Positions 1-9,376 are shown, counted from the first letter of the stretch. The stretch: DNA of 64,000 nucleotides from Chitinophaga polysaccharea (GCF_902150045.1 NZ_CABFVU010000001.1:1674001-1738000), one strand, 5' to 3'. Translations and numbers: made by a program. Notes: a model not told the origin generated them from the letters alone.

Positions 1-269
1 TTGACCACTGGAACCGGACCAACGCAGTAAAAATCACTACCGCAAAGGCTGTCAATAATCCCTCACTGGTGGTTCCGGGCAGCATCTTCATTAAAAGCCA
101 TGGCGGCGGGTTTGGTCATACCGGCATTGTTACCGCCGTCAACGGCGGCTTCATCGAAACCATTGAAGGCAACAGCAATCCCAACGGCAGCAGCAATGGC
201 ATCGGGGTATTCCGGATAACGTTCAGTAAAATAAATTCTATTGAGAAAGGATTTATTATTTATGGATAA
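1..269 (+). CDS. CHAP/amidase-like protein, C-terminal fragment
   Basis: The frame is open from the left edge to TAA at 267-269, so only the last ~88 residues are visible and the true start lies outside. The segment holds VPGSIFIKSHGGGFGHTG, then GFIETIEGNSNPNGS. A 'GD/S-IFI...GHTGIV' strand with the His followed by 'ETIEGN' is typical of CHAP-type (NlpC/P60 superfamily) peptidoglycan amidases, where this His is catalytic. The Cys half is not in the window. It lies ~100 bp upstream of the double-protease gene on the same strand, so it may belong to the same functional cluster. Confidence 0.6.
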   Translation, partial: DHWNRTNAVKITTAKAVNNPSLVVPGSIFIKSHGGGFGHTGIVTAVNGGFIETIEGNSNPNGSSNGIGVFRITFSKINSIEKGFIIYG

Positions 270-371
270 CGCATCCTCCCGGATAGCTTCGTCCTGTTAT
301 ACGGGAACTGCTCATTATTCATCTTACTATAAAAAGTTAATCTTCTCTTTTTTCTTTTTTGATTAAATTCA

Positions 372-3245
372 TTGAGTAAAGTCAAGCATACCAGCCCCCA
401 AAAACACCCTCAAAAAATGATACCTCATTGGAAAGTTATCCAGGAAGTAGCCAATCGCTTCGGTGACCGCCAGCCCCAGTTTGAAGCCGCTGAAAGAAAG
501 CTATATGCATTACGGCAGGCCAATCTGCCTTTGGTACAACTGGAAGATAACCCTACCCGCGTACAATATCGCGTGGCCCGCGAAAATACCCCCCTCGTGG
601 AAACAGCGCTGGAGCGTATTACCGGCACTACCGACTTCCAGGATAAATACGTGCTTGACCGCCTGTCTGAAATGTCGAAGGCTGTATGCCGTATCCTGAA
701 AGGCGGCTCTCCCATCGGCACCGGTTTTCTTGTAACGGAAGATATCCTGCTTACCAATCACCATGTGATTGAATCAGCTGCAGACGCAGCAGATATGATT
801 GCGGAGTTTAACTATGAAGTAGATGCTACTACCAAAGCATTGAAAAGAAGCGCTTCCTTTAAACTGGATGCCCGCAAATTTTTCCTGACCTCCAGCCTGG
901 AAGTAAGCAAAATCACTCTTAACAGCGGGCTCGACTTTACACTTATAGGAGTAAGTATTACCGGTACTTTTGGCGAGCTCCTGTCACAATTTCCACCGAT
1001 ACGGCTTGATGGAAATATCGGCAAGATCATCAAGGGAGAATCCTGTGTAATTGTGCAGCATCCAAATGGATTACCGAAAAAAGTAGTGTTGAAAGATATA
1101 CGGTTCTTTTCAGAAACGGGAACCCGGCTTATATACGAATCAGACACACTGCCCGGCAGCAGCGGCTCTCCGGTGTTTGGGCTGGGCACCTGTGAAATCA
1201 TTGCGCTGCATCATAGCGGTCTTTCCCGAACAGACGATCAGAACAGGGTACTTACCCGGAGCGGACAGCTGGCCACTCCCGAAACTCCTGATGATGAAAT
1301 CGACTGGATCGGCAATGAAGGAATTAAAGTAAGCGTAATTGTAAGCGCCGTGCGTGAAGCCACATTAAGCCCGGATATGGAAAAGGGCAGGCGTGCGCTG
1401 CTTAAAGATACCGACAGCATTGCACCACAACTGAAACAGGCCCTGCCCGACCAGGACAGCATCCGGAGCGGCGTGGATAATGTAGTAATGGCTGCCGCGG
1501 CCGATAATAGTAATACTTCTTCCAATGTTCCCCATATTACTTCATCTCCCAAAGAAAATACTATGGACGCTCCATCATCTCCCAATATCAGCACCCCCAC
1601 AACGTTCATTATATCCGCGCTGAATAAACCTGAAACGGTATCACAGATAGAAGCGGTACTATCTGTAAAATATCCGCCGGGAGTAAAATTGTCGCTGCTC
1701 ACGCCCGCTACTGCAACTGTAGGCAAAGAAGAACTATTTGCTTTCACCACCGGCTTCAGTGGCAACCCGCATGAGGAAGCAACAAAACTTACACAGGTAC
1801 CAGGGATCTTTTATGCAGAAGCAGACCTCCCATTATACCTGAATGCCGATACCGCCAATGTTATCGGGAAAGGTGGCGGGCCTATGGAATCTGCCTTCCT
1901 GTTTGATGATGGATATGGTACCCCCAACGAAGACATCTTCCTAAAAAATTATACTGTCACTGCAGTCAGTAAATTTGTTTCCGGCAGGAAAACGGAAGAA
2001 TACCGGCGCTGGAACTGGTATGCCACGGGGTTTGATAAAATACTGCTAACACAAATCACACCTGCATCACCACATGAAAAAGGAATCCGCGTTGTGCAGT
2101 TTGATACCGGTTATACCGATCATTCCAAAGTAGCCGGCGCATTTGATACCGACAACGATTTTAACTTCCTTGATAATACCAACGACGCCCTTGATATGCG
2201 CACCGTAGCCCTGGGAAAGCAGCCTGGCCACGGCACACGTACGGGCAGCCTGTTAATTGGCCACGACTACTCACCGGCAGCAGGTAACGGCAACTGCGGC
2301 CTGCTGGCGCCCGATAACTACAAGCTGGTTCCTTTCCGTATAGCCGAAACCGTTGTTATCATCAACAGGCAGCAACAACTTGCTGCAGCATTGGACGCTG
2401 CCATTGCGCAAGGCTTTGATGTTATTACCATGAGCATGGGTATTCCGCCTACACTTACCACTGCCCGCCTTGCAAAGAAAGCTTATGAAAGCGGCGTGAT
2501 ATGGTGTTGTGCAGCAGGTAACAGCGTACAGGCCGTAGTAGCGCCGGCTGTGTTCCCGGGCACCATTGCGGTAGCAGCTTCCAATCCCCTCGACAGGGAA
2601 TGGACAGGATCTTCCAGGGGAGATGCCGTGGATATTACCGCGCCGGGAGAAGATGTGCTGGTACCTATCTGGCAGGCGGAAGGCGATCACAAAGAGGGGT
2701 TTGCCTACGGCGATGGCACCAGCTATGCTACTCCCCATGTGGCGGCAGCTGCAGCATACTGGCTGGCAAAATACCAGGACCAACTGAGGGCTCCTGAATA
2801 TGCAGGCTGGAAAAGGGTAGAGGCCTTCCGGCAGGCCTTGAGAGATTCGGCCCGGAAAAGCGACCAGTTACCGACTAAGGGTTTTGGCAGCGGTATTCTT
2901 AACGCCGAAAAATTATTAAACACACCACCTAAGGCAGCCAATAAACTGAATAACCAATACAACGGCTGGAATGAAAGCGCATTCCTTAATTCATTACAAG
3001 GCTATGCTGAAATAGTAAAAACATACTGGAATAAACTTCATAACGCCATCTTTGGCACCAGGAGAGGGAACCAGGAATCGCTGACTGCTGTAGCCGCGCC
3101 ATTGTCGGACACCGCGCGGATGCTGGAAAGCGCCACCTTCGGGAAAGCCGGAATCGCCTATGAAAGCGCTGCTCCTGCTACCTATCCCGACCTGCTCCAA
3201 CGGTTTAATACCGTTCAGTCCATTTTAGAAAATGCCGCTAAATAA
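372..3245 (+). CDS. Double serine protease: trypsin-like plus subtilisin-like (S8) domains
   Basis: A 957-residue protein with two complete protease cores. The N-terminal ~100 residues are a helical region ending in LERITGTTDFQ, of the kind found in front of trypsin-like domains in bacterial accessory loci. The trypsin-like domain (~105-330) shows LLTNHHVI (His ~131), LDFTLIGV (Asp ~188) and PGSSGSPVF (Ser ~264). After a low-complexity linker (~370-410) and a ~100-residue prodomain-like part, the S8 domain shows VVQFDTGY (Asp ~578), GHGTRTGS (His ~620), AAGNS (oxyanion Asn ~717) and GDGTSYATPHVAA (Ser ~784). There is no signal peptide, so it is probably cytoplasmic or non-classically exported. 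The listed start is TTG; ATG at 417 (residue 16) is an equally good start. The M19-type gene follows after 9 bp, so the two are probably co-transcribed. The domain calls are strong; the biological role is unknown. Confidence 0.88.
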   Translation: MSKVKHTSPQKHPQKMIPHWKVIQEVANRFGDRQPQFEAAERKLYALRQANLPLVQLEDNPTRVQYRVARENTPLVETALERITGTTDFQDKYVLDRLSEMSKAVCRILKGGSPIGTGFLVTEDILLTNHHVIESAADAADMIAEFNYEVDATTKALKRSASFKLDARKFFLTSSLEVSKITLNSGLDFTLIGVSITGTFGELLSQFPPIRLDGNIGKIIKGESCVIVQHPNGLPKKVVLKDIRFFSETGTRLIYESDTLPGSSGSPVFGLGTCEIIALHHSGLSRTDDQNRVLTRSGQLATPETPDDEIDWIGNEGIKVSVIVSAVREATLSPDMEKGRRALLKDTDSIAPQLKQALPDQDSIRSGVDNVVMAAAADNSNTSSNVPHITSSPKENTMDAPSSPNISTPTTFIISALNKPETVSQIEAVLSVKYPPGVKLSLLTPATATVGKEELFAFTTGFSGNPHEEATKLTQVPGIFYAEADLPLYLNADTANVIGKGGGPMESAFLFDDGYGTPNEDIFLKNYTVTAVSKFVSGRKTEEYRRWNWYATGFDKILLTQITPASPHEKGIRVVQFDTGYTDHSKVAGAFDTDNDFNFLDNTNDALDMRTVALGKQPGHGTRTGSLLIGHDYSPAAGNGNCGLLAPDNYKLVPFRIAETVVIINRQQQLAAALDAAIAQGFDVITMSMGIPPTLTTARLAKKAYESGVIWCCAAGNSVQAVVAPAVFPGTIAVAASNPLDREWTGSSRGDAVDITAPGEDVLVPIWQAEGDHKEGFAYGDGTSYATPHVAAAAAYWLAKYQDQLRAPEYAGWKRVEAFRQALRDSARKSDQLPTKGFGSGILNAEKLLNTPPKAANKLNNQYNGWNESAFLNSLQGYAEIVKTYWNKLHNAIFGTRRGNQESLTAVAAPLSDTARMLESATFGKAGIAYESAAPATYPDLLQRFNTVQSILENAAK

Positions 3246-3254
3246 CGTGACCCC

Positions 3255-4925
3255 ATGACAAACAAAATATTCGATTTCCATTTCCATCTGCTGTTCAAAC
3301 ACTATCTCAGCAATGGTACCCCGATAACAGAACAGGTTAAGACAACCGGCCTCGCCAGTTTACTGAATGATCTCTTTGGTGGGCCGTTTAACAGCCAGTC
3401 GTCGCCGGACCAGGTGAAGGACAGTCAGCTCTATCTGGGAGTAGCATCCATCATTAGCCTGGAACATGCTTTTGCCCGCAGGATATTACATGTTCTCGGC
3501 ATCGACTTCTCCCATATATTACCTTTAAACAAAGACATTGTAAATAAAACAAAGGATGGAAAAACAAGCTACTACGCCGAGTTCCGGCAACAGGTTAAAA
3601 TGTACCTGGATAGCAGGGCCACGCTGGAGCAGGCGCCTTATCATATTAAATATACCGGGAGAAAGGACTGGGAAGGCCAAACCCCGCAGCAAATCGCAGA
3701 CACGCTCAGAAATGATAACCAGCAACGTTACCTGATCTTTTCCATAGAAGGAGGGCACAATTTATCGGACGTTCCTATCCGGGGCAGTGCGTTATCCCGG
3801 ACGCCTGAGCTGAACCTGAAAGATATCCAGGATAACAGCGAAATGGATTTTATCAGTATCAACTTATGTCACCTGAGTTATATTCCCGAACAACCGCTGG
3901 GCGGGTTTGCGCAGGGGCTTAACAAACAGGCGCAGATCGCCTTCAGCAGCGAGGACTTTATGCCTAAAGCCGGTCTGGGCCTCACCCAGCTGGGCAAGAA
4001 AGTAGTGAGGCAGGCATTGCTGCATGAAAAGCGGCCAGTGCTCATTGACCTGAAACATATGAGCGTATATACGCGGTTTCATTATTACCGTTACCGTGAA
4101 TCGCTGATCAATGAAGCCCCCGCAGTAAGCAGGCTGCCCATTATCACGTCGCATACCGGCTTCACGTTTACATCACTGAATAATTATCTTACTAAAAAAC
4201 AATTCAGGTCCACCACTGGCCAACAGGATGGTGCATTTGTATGTATCGTGGAACCTGACAACCGGAAGATCGGTAAAACAAACGACAGTATCAACAGTGG
4301 TTTATATGGCAATCCGTGGACTATCAATTTATTTGATGAAGAAATTATAGAGATCATGAGCTCCCGCGGGATGATAGGGATCAGTCTTGATCAACGTATC
4401 CTGGGTGCAGAAAAAATGATAGATAGCAGCCGGCCTGAATACTTCGATCCTGAATATATAGCCAAAGAAGAATGGGAAAAGCTTTTCAGGGACGGGCAGT
4501 TGCCGGGCGCAGAAAAATTATTCGACTTCCTGAGTATTCCATCGAGGGCGGAGCGGCACCTGATGCTGCTGTGCCTTCATATAATTTATGCCGTAAGGGT
4601 GGGAAACGCCGGCATAGGCTGGGAACCGGGCACTTCGCCATGGGATCATATCTGCATTGGCTCTGATTTCGATGGTCTTATCAATCCTATTAACCGGATG
4701 GATAATGTCCTGAAGTTATCTGACCTGGCAGCAGGATTAAAGAAATATTTACCTGTTGCTGATAAATATCTGAATACGGGAGATGATAATAACGCACGCT
4801 CACTCCGCTACAATAATGCAGACGGATCGCTTGATATGGATTATCTGAACGAAGTGATCGGAAAGTTCATGTATACGAACGGGTTAAATTTTACCGCAAG
4901 GTACCTGAGCAATTGGACAGAATAG
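3255..4925 (+). CDS. Membrane dipeptidase-like metallohydrolase (peptidase M19 family)
   Basis: 556 residues, longer than the usual 330-420 of the family. Amidohydrolase-fold metal motifs appear in order: DFHFH at the N-terminus (His-x-His), SIEGGHNL (metal-bridging Glu), LIDLKHMS, PIITSHTGF and the M19 signature IGSDFDG near residue 470. Family members cleave dipeptides, including D-amino-acid-containing ones, using two zinc ions. No signal peptide is seen. The gene starts 9 bp after the double protease stops, so the products may act in sequence on the same peptide substrate (inference). The extra length lies mainly in inserts around residues 60-140 and 330-420. Confidence 0.82.
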   Translation: MTNKIFDFHFHLLFKHYLSNGTPITEQVKTTGLASLLNDLFGGPFNSQSSPDQVKDSQLYLGVASIISLEHAFARRILHVLGIDFSHILPLNKDIVNKTKDGKTSYYAEFRQQVKMYLDSRATLEQAPYHIKYTGRKDWEGQTPQQIADTLRNDNQQRYLIFSIEGGHNLSDVPIRGSALSRTPELNLKDIQDNSEMDFISINLCHLSYIPEQPLGGFAQGLNKQAQIAFSSEDFMPKAGLGLTQLGKKVVRQALLHEKRPVLIDLKHMSVYTRFHYYRYRESLINEAPAVSRLPIITSHTGFTFTSLNNYLTKKQFRSTTGQQDGAFVCIVEPDNRKIGKTNDSINSGLYGNPWTINLFDEEIIEIMSSRGMIGISLDQRILGAEKMIDSSRPEYFDPEYIAKEEWEKLFRDGQLPGAEKLFDFLSIPSRAERHLMLLCLHIIYAVRVGNAGIGWEPGTSPWDHICIGSDFDGLINPINRMDNVLKLSDLAAGLKKYLPVADKYLNTGDDNNARSLRYNNADGSLDMDYLNEVIGKFMYTNGLNFTARYLSNWTE

Positions 4926-5017
4926 CGGCAGGGCCGCTTTATTATAGATTAAGATAAGACCGGCAGACGAAAATTATTCCTTCAAATCCATTCCAAAGAA
5001 ATGGCTTCCCTGCTTAG

Positions 5018-5260
5018 AGCCTGTTTAAAAATTCATGGCGCTCATTTTAGTAAAACGCTAATTGAATGAATGCAACAGAGGATCCGGGTGGCTTCTCATG
5101 ATCCTTGTCCAATCTTCTGGGAAAGCCACGTTTTGTTTTATAAAACGATAGTGCCATTAAATTGTAGCAAGCCATCTTGTTTACTCATATTAAAGTGTTT
5201 TTTCTGAAAGACCAGGCAGTTTCTATAGCCATACCTGTTAAGCTTTCCGTCTGATCAGAC
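5018..5260 (-). mobile_element. Possible IS remnant (transposase C-terminal end)
   Basis: The boundary sequence GAGCCTGTTTAAAAATTC at 5018-5035 resembles termini of several IS families. The reverse strand reads MACYNLMALSFYKTKRG followed by a stop before that terminus, similar in style to transposase tails. No matching second terminus or catalytic domain is visible, so this would be a heavily deleted copy. Confidence 0.3.
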
Positions 5261-5461
5261 AGGGTTGTACTTCGAAATACAACCCAAAGTTATTCACTGC
5301 CAGATGCGCAGAAAAACAAACCCGCCGATTCTGCCGGAATTTGTAGAATTATGCCGAAAAACGACACATATGTAATCCTTATTTCAGGACGAGACAAATC
5401 AGGCTAAGTGCATGCACTTAGCATTGAAAGTGCATCAGTAGTGCCTGCTTACCGTATGAAG

Positions 5462-5516
5462 AGTGTATGAGGACTGTATGAGGACTGTATGAGGACTGTA
5501 TGAGGATTGTATAGGA
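5462..5516. repeat. 11-bp tandem repeat, about five copies
   Basis: Unit ACTGTATGAGG, with exact copies at 5473-5483, 5484-5494 and 5495-5505 and one-to-few-base variants on each side. The unit is close to one helical turn, so the copies lie on the same face of the DNA. The neighbourhood is non-coding. Confidence 0.85.
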
Positions 5517-5813
5517 GATACGACATATAGACCACTCCTAAGTATCCGAGAAGCATCCGGGAAGTAATACAAAGGTATCAGATAAGGGAATAATAGCATC
5601 TGGAAATTGTTTCTCCCCCGATTAAACAATTTAGGGCTACCCATAACCATCAGCGTAAAAGCTTAACGGACCCGTCACCGCGGCCTGATAACCGCCCGTA
5701 TGCTGCTCTTTCTCCTCATATTACCCTTCAGCCTGATTATTCCATTTTGTATATAAAAATCATAGTCGTAAATTGATAACTTAATTATCACCAGCAAGCG
5801 CGAAAACACCCTC

Positions 5814-6470
5814 ATGGAGCAAGTACAAATTGGAAAGTGTGTGTACATTCTGAACACGGGTAAAAACCTGTATAAGATCGGTAAAACGCAGGACCTGCAT
5901 AAGCGTCTGGCGGCTTACCATACTCACCTGCCCGTAATGTTCCGTGTTATCAGGCAATATGAAGCGATGAATATGACTGCCCTGGAAGAAAGCCTGCATA
6001 TCGTATTCCAGCACAAGCGGGTGAAAGGCGAATGGTTTGAGCTTAACAAAGACGATCTTATTATTTGCGACAATATTGCCCGGAACTATGCCCTGCATGC
6101 CTTACAAAAGCAGCACCGGAAAAATTCAGATATTGCTTTTAGCGACAATCCCCTGTTACAGGTAATGGAGGCTAATGAAAAATATCTGCAGGATTATTCC
6201 AGGATTGCAGATGATATCAAACTGGGACTTAACAACGACGAGGTTTTTGAACTGCATGAAGGCACCGTTAGCAAATCTGTTATTGAAACCGTCAGGAGAC
6301 TGATGCGCTACCGTACTCCCAATTCCGAATTCCTCGGCAAATGGTTGCGGGTGGTGAATGAGTTAAGCGATGGCGTTAGTGAAAGTACTATCCTTCAGAA
6401 GTATAAAGGGCAGATCAGCCGTTCCACTATACAAATGATCAAAAGGATATTGCGCAACCAATTATATTGA
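5814..6470 (+). CDS. GIY-YIG nuclease-like protein (T5orf172/MUG113 type)
   Basis: 218 residues. The N-terminal ~85 residues carry a GIY-YIG-like pattern: CVYILNTGKNLYKIGKT, then R at the end of the QDLHKRL helix, a conserved E (ALEESLH) and WFEL at the domain end. This matches the T5orf172/MUG113 branch, in which the first GIY is replaced by VYIL. The C-terminal ~90 residues are helical with two similar modules (VSKSVIETVRRLM and ISRSTIQMIKRIL), like tandem helix-turn-helix units. It stands alone, with no neighbouring methylase or restriction gene. Its substrate cannot be told from sequence. Confidence 0.7.
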   Translation: MEQVQIGKCVYILNTGKNLYKIGKTQDLHKRLAAYHTHLPVMFRVIRQYEAMNMTALEESLHIVFQHKRVKGEWFELNKDDLIICDNIARNYALHALQKQHRKNSDIAFSDNPLLQVMEANEKYLQDYSRIADDIKLGLNNDEVFELHEGTVSKSVIETVRRLMRYRTPNSEFLGKWLRVVNELSDGVSESTILQKYKGQISRSTIQMIKRILRNQLY

Positions 6471-6489
6471 TGCCGCGGCTATTTGCACC

Positions 6490-6590
6490 ATGTTACAACC
6501 AGTAGCGTGATATTACAACTGGCAGCCAGTTACAGCCAGTAGCATGATTACAACTAATAGCACAGTGTTACAACCGGTATTACAATATCC
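6490..6590. repeat. Imperfect short direct repeats (TTACAAC-based)
   Basis: The spacer after the GIY-YIG gene contains a degenerate repeated phrase built on TTACAACCAGTAGC and its variants, about five times in 100 bp. There is no gene and no clear hairpin. Confidence 0.6.
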
Positions 6591-6605
6591 TACACATCAT
6601 CCAGG

Positions 6606-8234
6606 TCATTCAATTTTCTTCGCCACAGATTCACCATTCTGAATTTTTGTTAATCCTGTAACAGTATGTTTTTCATCCAGGTGAAACATCAACCGGGCAT
6701 CCAAATTCCTGGCAAAAAAACTGCACGTATCGTAGGGTACTATTTCCTGCCTTATTTGCCGCGGTCCCGTTCCTTTTCCATACAGCCGGTTTCCGTCCCT
6801 GGTAATTATCAGGATAAAATTATCCGGGAATTGGTATTTTCCAACATATTTTTCAAGCAGCTGCGTTGAAATATTTATTGCGTACAGGTTATCCGGCTTA
6901 ATACCTGTACGGATAAATGTATTTATTTTTCCGGCTGTTTCTAAAGTCATCCCGGTTATCCTGCCATTTTTCTTTCTTAAAAACTCTATGATATCCAGGC
7001 TGTTTTCAAAATAGAACCTGTCCGTTTCAAAAGGGATCAGGCGGGCTTTGGAGCCGCCCTTTACAAAATACAGGAGCCGTCCGTCCTCATAAGATACCGT
7101 TCTTTGTCCCTCTGTTGCTGATTCATAAACAGCTGCATACGATTTCAACTGTTCCATAGGTAACCCGATCTCATTTGTGTGATAGGGTTTACCAATGGCT
7201 ATTCCTGCAATTTCAGACCCGATGACCTCAGGGTTGTTATTTTCACAATTTGTGAAAACGGCCACAAAAATTTTTTCCTGCGGAAGATAGAGAGCAAATG
7301 TGGAGAACCCGTTAATCAGACCGTCGTGTTTTATACATGGGCTTCCCTGGATATTTCCCAGCCACCAGCCGTATCCGTAACCGGTAAGCTTACCGTTATC
7401 CAGTTTAAACGAGGTTTGGGCTTTGCGGAGACTTTCTTTGTTAATAACTTTTCCGGCTGTTAGCGCCTCATTCCAGGTATAAAGATCTTCAACAGTAGAA
7501 AAAAGGGAGCCTGCTGAATAGGGCTGGGTCATACTTAAATAGTCGGCATTCGTGTATAGCTCATTATCCCGCTGATATCCGCTGACACGGCCGGGGATCA
7601 CCAAAGAGCTATTGTCGTAACCTGAATTCTTCATCCCCAGGGGCCTAAAGAAATGCCTGCTGATATATTCTTCATAGGGCATACCGGAAACCAGCTCAAC
7701 AATATAGCCCAATAGTACATACCCGTTGTTATTATAACGGAAGCTGGCGCCGGGTAAAAAGTCCGGCGGACGGAGCTTAAAAGAATCTATCAATGCCTGT
7801 GGTGTAAAATCTTTCTTTCTTGTTTCCGGCGTCCATGCTCCAGCCCCCGTGTTGATTCCCGAGGTATGTGTAAGTAAATGTTCAATAGTAATACCATGTA
7901 TGGGATAATCCCTGATAAATTCAGTTACCTCACTCTGCAGTGATAATTTTCCTTCCTCCGCAAGCTTCAGAATAGCGCAGGCAGTAAATTGCTTGGTGAT
8001 AGAACCAATCCGGAATATATAACCGGGCTTTAAAGCTACGTTCAACTCGAGATTAGCCTTGCCAAACGCCTTTTTATAAAGAACCCTGTTTGCCTTAGCC
8101 ACCAGCACAGCTGCCCCGGGTCCCTGGGCGGGAAATCTGCGGATTAATACAGCGTCCAGTTCTTTTTCCAGGCTTTGCCCAAAGCAAATGCCGGTCAGTA
8201 TGGAAAACAAGATTGCTATCAATATTTTTTTCAT
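6606..8234 (-). CDS. Serine hydrolase, class C beta-lactamase fold
   Basis: Start chosen at 8234 so that the product begins MKKILIAILFSILTGICFG, a clear signal peptide; an ATG seven codons upstream (8255) is also open. The beta-lactamase-family domain shows SITK (Ser ~78, Lys ~81), the RYNNNGY Tyr-x-Asn motif and the third motif around IKHDGLINGF, consistent with penicillin-binding-protein-like or esterase enzymes of the AmpC superfamily. The C-terminal ~170 residues form the extra domain often seen in Bacteroidota members of this family. Probably periplasmic. The substrate is unknown; resistance to beta-lactams is not implied. Confidence 0.85.
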   Translation of the reverse strand: MKKILIAILFSILTGICFGQSLEKELDAVLIRRFPAQGPGAAVLVAKANRVLYKKAFGKANLELNVALKPGYIFRIGSITKQFTACAILKLAEEGKLSLQSEVTEFIRDYPIHGITIEHLLTHTSGINTGAGAWTPETRKKDFTPQALIDSFKLRPPDFLPGASFRYNNNGYVLLGYIVELVSGMPYEEYISRHFFRPLGMKNSGYDNSSLVIPGRVSGYQRDNELYTNADYLSMTQPYSAGSLFSTVEDLYTWNEALTAGKVINKESLRKAQTSFKLDNGKLTGYGYGWWLGNIQGSPCIKHDGLINGFSTFALYLPQEKIFVAVFTNCENNNPEVIGSEIAGIAIGKPYHTNEIGLPMEQLKSYAAVYESATEGQRTVSYEDGRLLYFVKGGSKARLIPFETDRFYFENSLDIIEFLRKKNGRITGMTLETAGKINTFIRTGIKPDNLYAINISTQLLEKYVGKYQFPDNFILIITRDGNRLYGKGTGPRQIRQEIVPYDTCSFFARNLDARLMFHLDEKHTVTGLTKIQNGESVAKKIE

Positions 8235-8340
8235 GACATTTAAATTTATTGGCAACTATGGGCATAAAGGTTCCCTTAACGGGTTTAAACCCGTTAATTT
8301 ATGCGGTTGCATTAAACCAGGAGAAAGCCCTATAGGAGAT

Positions 8341-8682
8341 CTACTTTTTCCTCACGATGCTTCTGAGAACAAAATAGGAGATTAATAGACTGAGGCCCAG
8401 AAAAAGGAGTATGGAAGCGGGTAATATAAAATCCCTTATCCCCCTGATCTCCAACGATCTCAAAAAGGTGCCTGCTACTACTCCCACCGCGATCCCGATG
8501 CTCACAATACCAAGCAACAGAATAAATAAAAGGTAATTGGTACTTCCTCTAAAGAAATCGGGAGGCAGCCCTTTTTCAATAATGGTCATTCGTTCTTTAT
8601 ATCTTGTTGTGAAATAGTAATAACTTATTCCAAAAACAACAAGTGCTATGGCAATGAACAAGGAGGCGGACGTTATTTCCAT
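8341..8682 (-). CDS. Small membrane protein, DUF6249-like
   Basis: The start at 8682 gives MEITSASLFIAIALVVFG; upstream in-frame codons encode no typical leader. There are three hydrophobic segments (residues ~5-24, ~48-70 and ~85-108), and between them the motif ERMTIIEKGLPPDFF, characteristic of DUF6249-type proteins. It is divergently transcribed from the ECF sigma gene at 8789, with a perfect inverted repeat between them. In Bacteroidota this protein is often found beside such a sigma/small membrane protein pair. Confidence 0.7.
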   Translation of the reverse strand: MEITSASLFIAIALVVFGISYYYFTTRYKERMTIIEKGLPPDFFRGSTNYLLFILLLGIVSIGIAVGVVAGTFLRSLEIRGIRDFILPASILLFLGLSLLISYFVLRSIVRKK

Positions 8683-8730
8683 GATTACTTTTTTAAATAT
8701 TTTTGAGTTCCTATAATAAGACTCCCAAAA

Positions 8731-8766
8731 AGTGAAAGTGGTCACCGGAATGTGACCACTTTCACT
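8731..8766. promoter_or_regulatory. Perfect 15-bp inverted repeat in a divergent promoter region
   Basis: The left arm AGTGAAAGTGGTCAC (8731-8745) and right arm GTGACCACTTTCACT (8752-8766) are exact reverse complements around a 6-base centre. It sits between the DUF6249-like gene and the ECF sigma gene, ending 22 bp before the sigma start codon. It could be an operator or a hairpin in the sigma 5' leader. No U-tract follows, so it is not an ordinary terminator. Confidence 0.8.
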
Positions 8767-8788
8767 CACATGTAGTCTAAATCATTAC

Positions 8789-9376
8789 ATGGCAACCCAG
8801 AGAGAAAATAAACAGGCACAGGATTTATGGAGCAAAGCCATACGTGGCGATATAAACAGTATTGCCCAACTGGTTAATACTTATAAGGACTTCTCCTTTA
8901 CTATTGCCATGTCGGTTGTTGCAAATAACGAGGATGCCGAAGAAGTGGTACAGGACGCTTTCCTGAAAGCATTTGCTTCACTGGATAAATTCAGGCAGGC
9001 TTCCAAATTCTCCACCTGGTTATACCGCATCGTTTATAACACCGCTTTAACTAAGCTTAAAAGCAGGAGAATGCCTACCATTAGTATGGATCAATCGCCG
9101 GTGGCAGAAGAGGATGCAACCACCGAAAATCAGGGATGGGACTTATTGAAAGATACAGAAAGGAAAAAATATATAGCCCTGGCGCTGGGAAGATTATCGG
9201 CAGAGGACCGGCTGGTGCTCACACTCCACTATATTGAAGAAAAGAATATTACCGAGATAGGTGAAATACTCGGCGCCGGGAAATCTGCTATCAAAATGCG
9301 CCTGTTAAGAGGACGGAAACAACTGGAAACGGAATTAGCGCTATTGTTAAACAAGGAAACAAGGAATTTACTATGA
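8789..9376 (+). CDS. ECF RNA polymerase sigma factor
   Basis: 195 residues. Region 2 includes NNEDAEEVVQDAFLKAF and FSTWLYRIVYNTAL, the latter a hallmark of region 2.4 in ECF factors. Region 4 (~130-185) includes LSAEDRLVLTLHYIEEKNI and a helix-turn-helix ending in AIKMRLLRGRKQL. Its stop overlaps the start of the next gene (ATGA-type overlap at 9373), so the membrane protein downstream is probably co-translated and may regulate it. Confidence 0.92.
   Translation: MATQRENKQAQDLWSKAIRGDINSIAQLVNTYKDFSFTIAMSVVANNEDAEEVVQDAFLKAFASLDKFRQASKFSTWLYRIVYNTALTKLKSRRMPTISMDQSPVAEEDATTENQGWDLLKDTERKKYIALALGRLSAEDRLVLTLHYIEEKNITEIGEILGAGKSAIKMRLLRGRKQLETELALLLNKETRNLL

Larger units (their letters stand above)
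4926..5813. other. Long intergenic region with IS-like remnant and short tandem repeat
   Basis: About 890 bp without a convincing gene. The part at 5018-5260 looks like a decayed insertion-sequence end: GAGCCTGTTTAAAAATTC at 5018 is a common IS terminus, and the minus strand just inside it encodes a short open stretch (MACYNLMALSFYKTKRG) resembling a transposase C-terminus. A tandem repeat lies at 5462-5516. The remainder (5520-5813) shows nothing recognisable. Confidence 0.4.

Noticed and set aside
5454-5516. CRISPR-like array
   Set aside because: The units are 11 bp with no spacers and no cas genes, so it is a simple tandem repeat.
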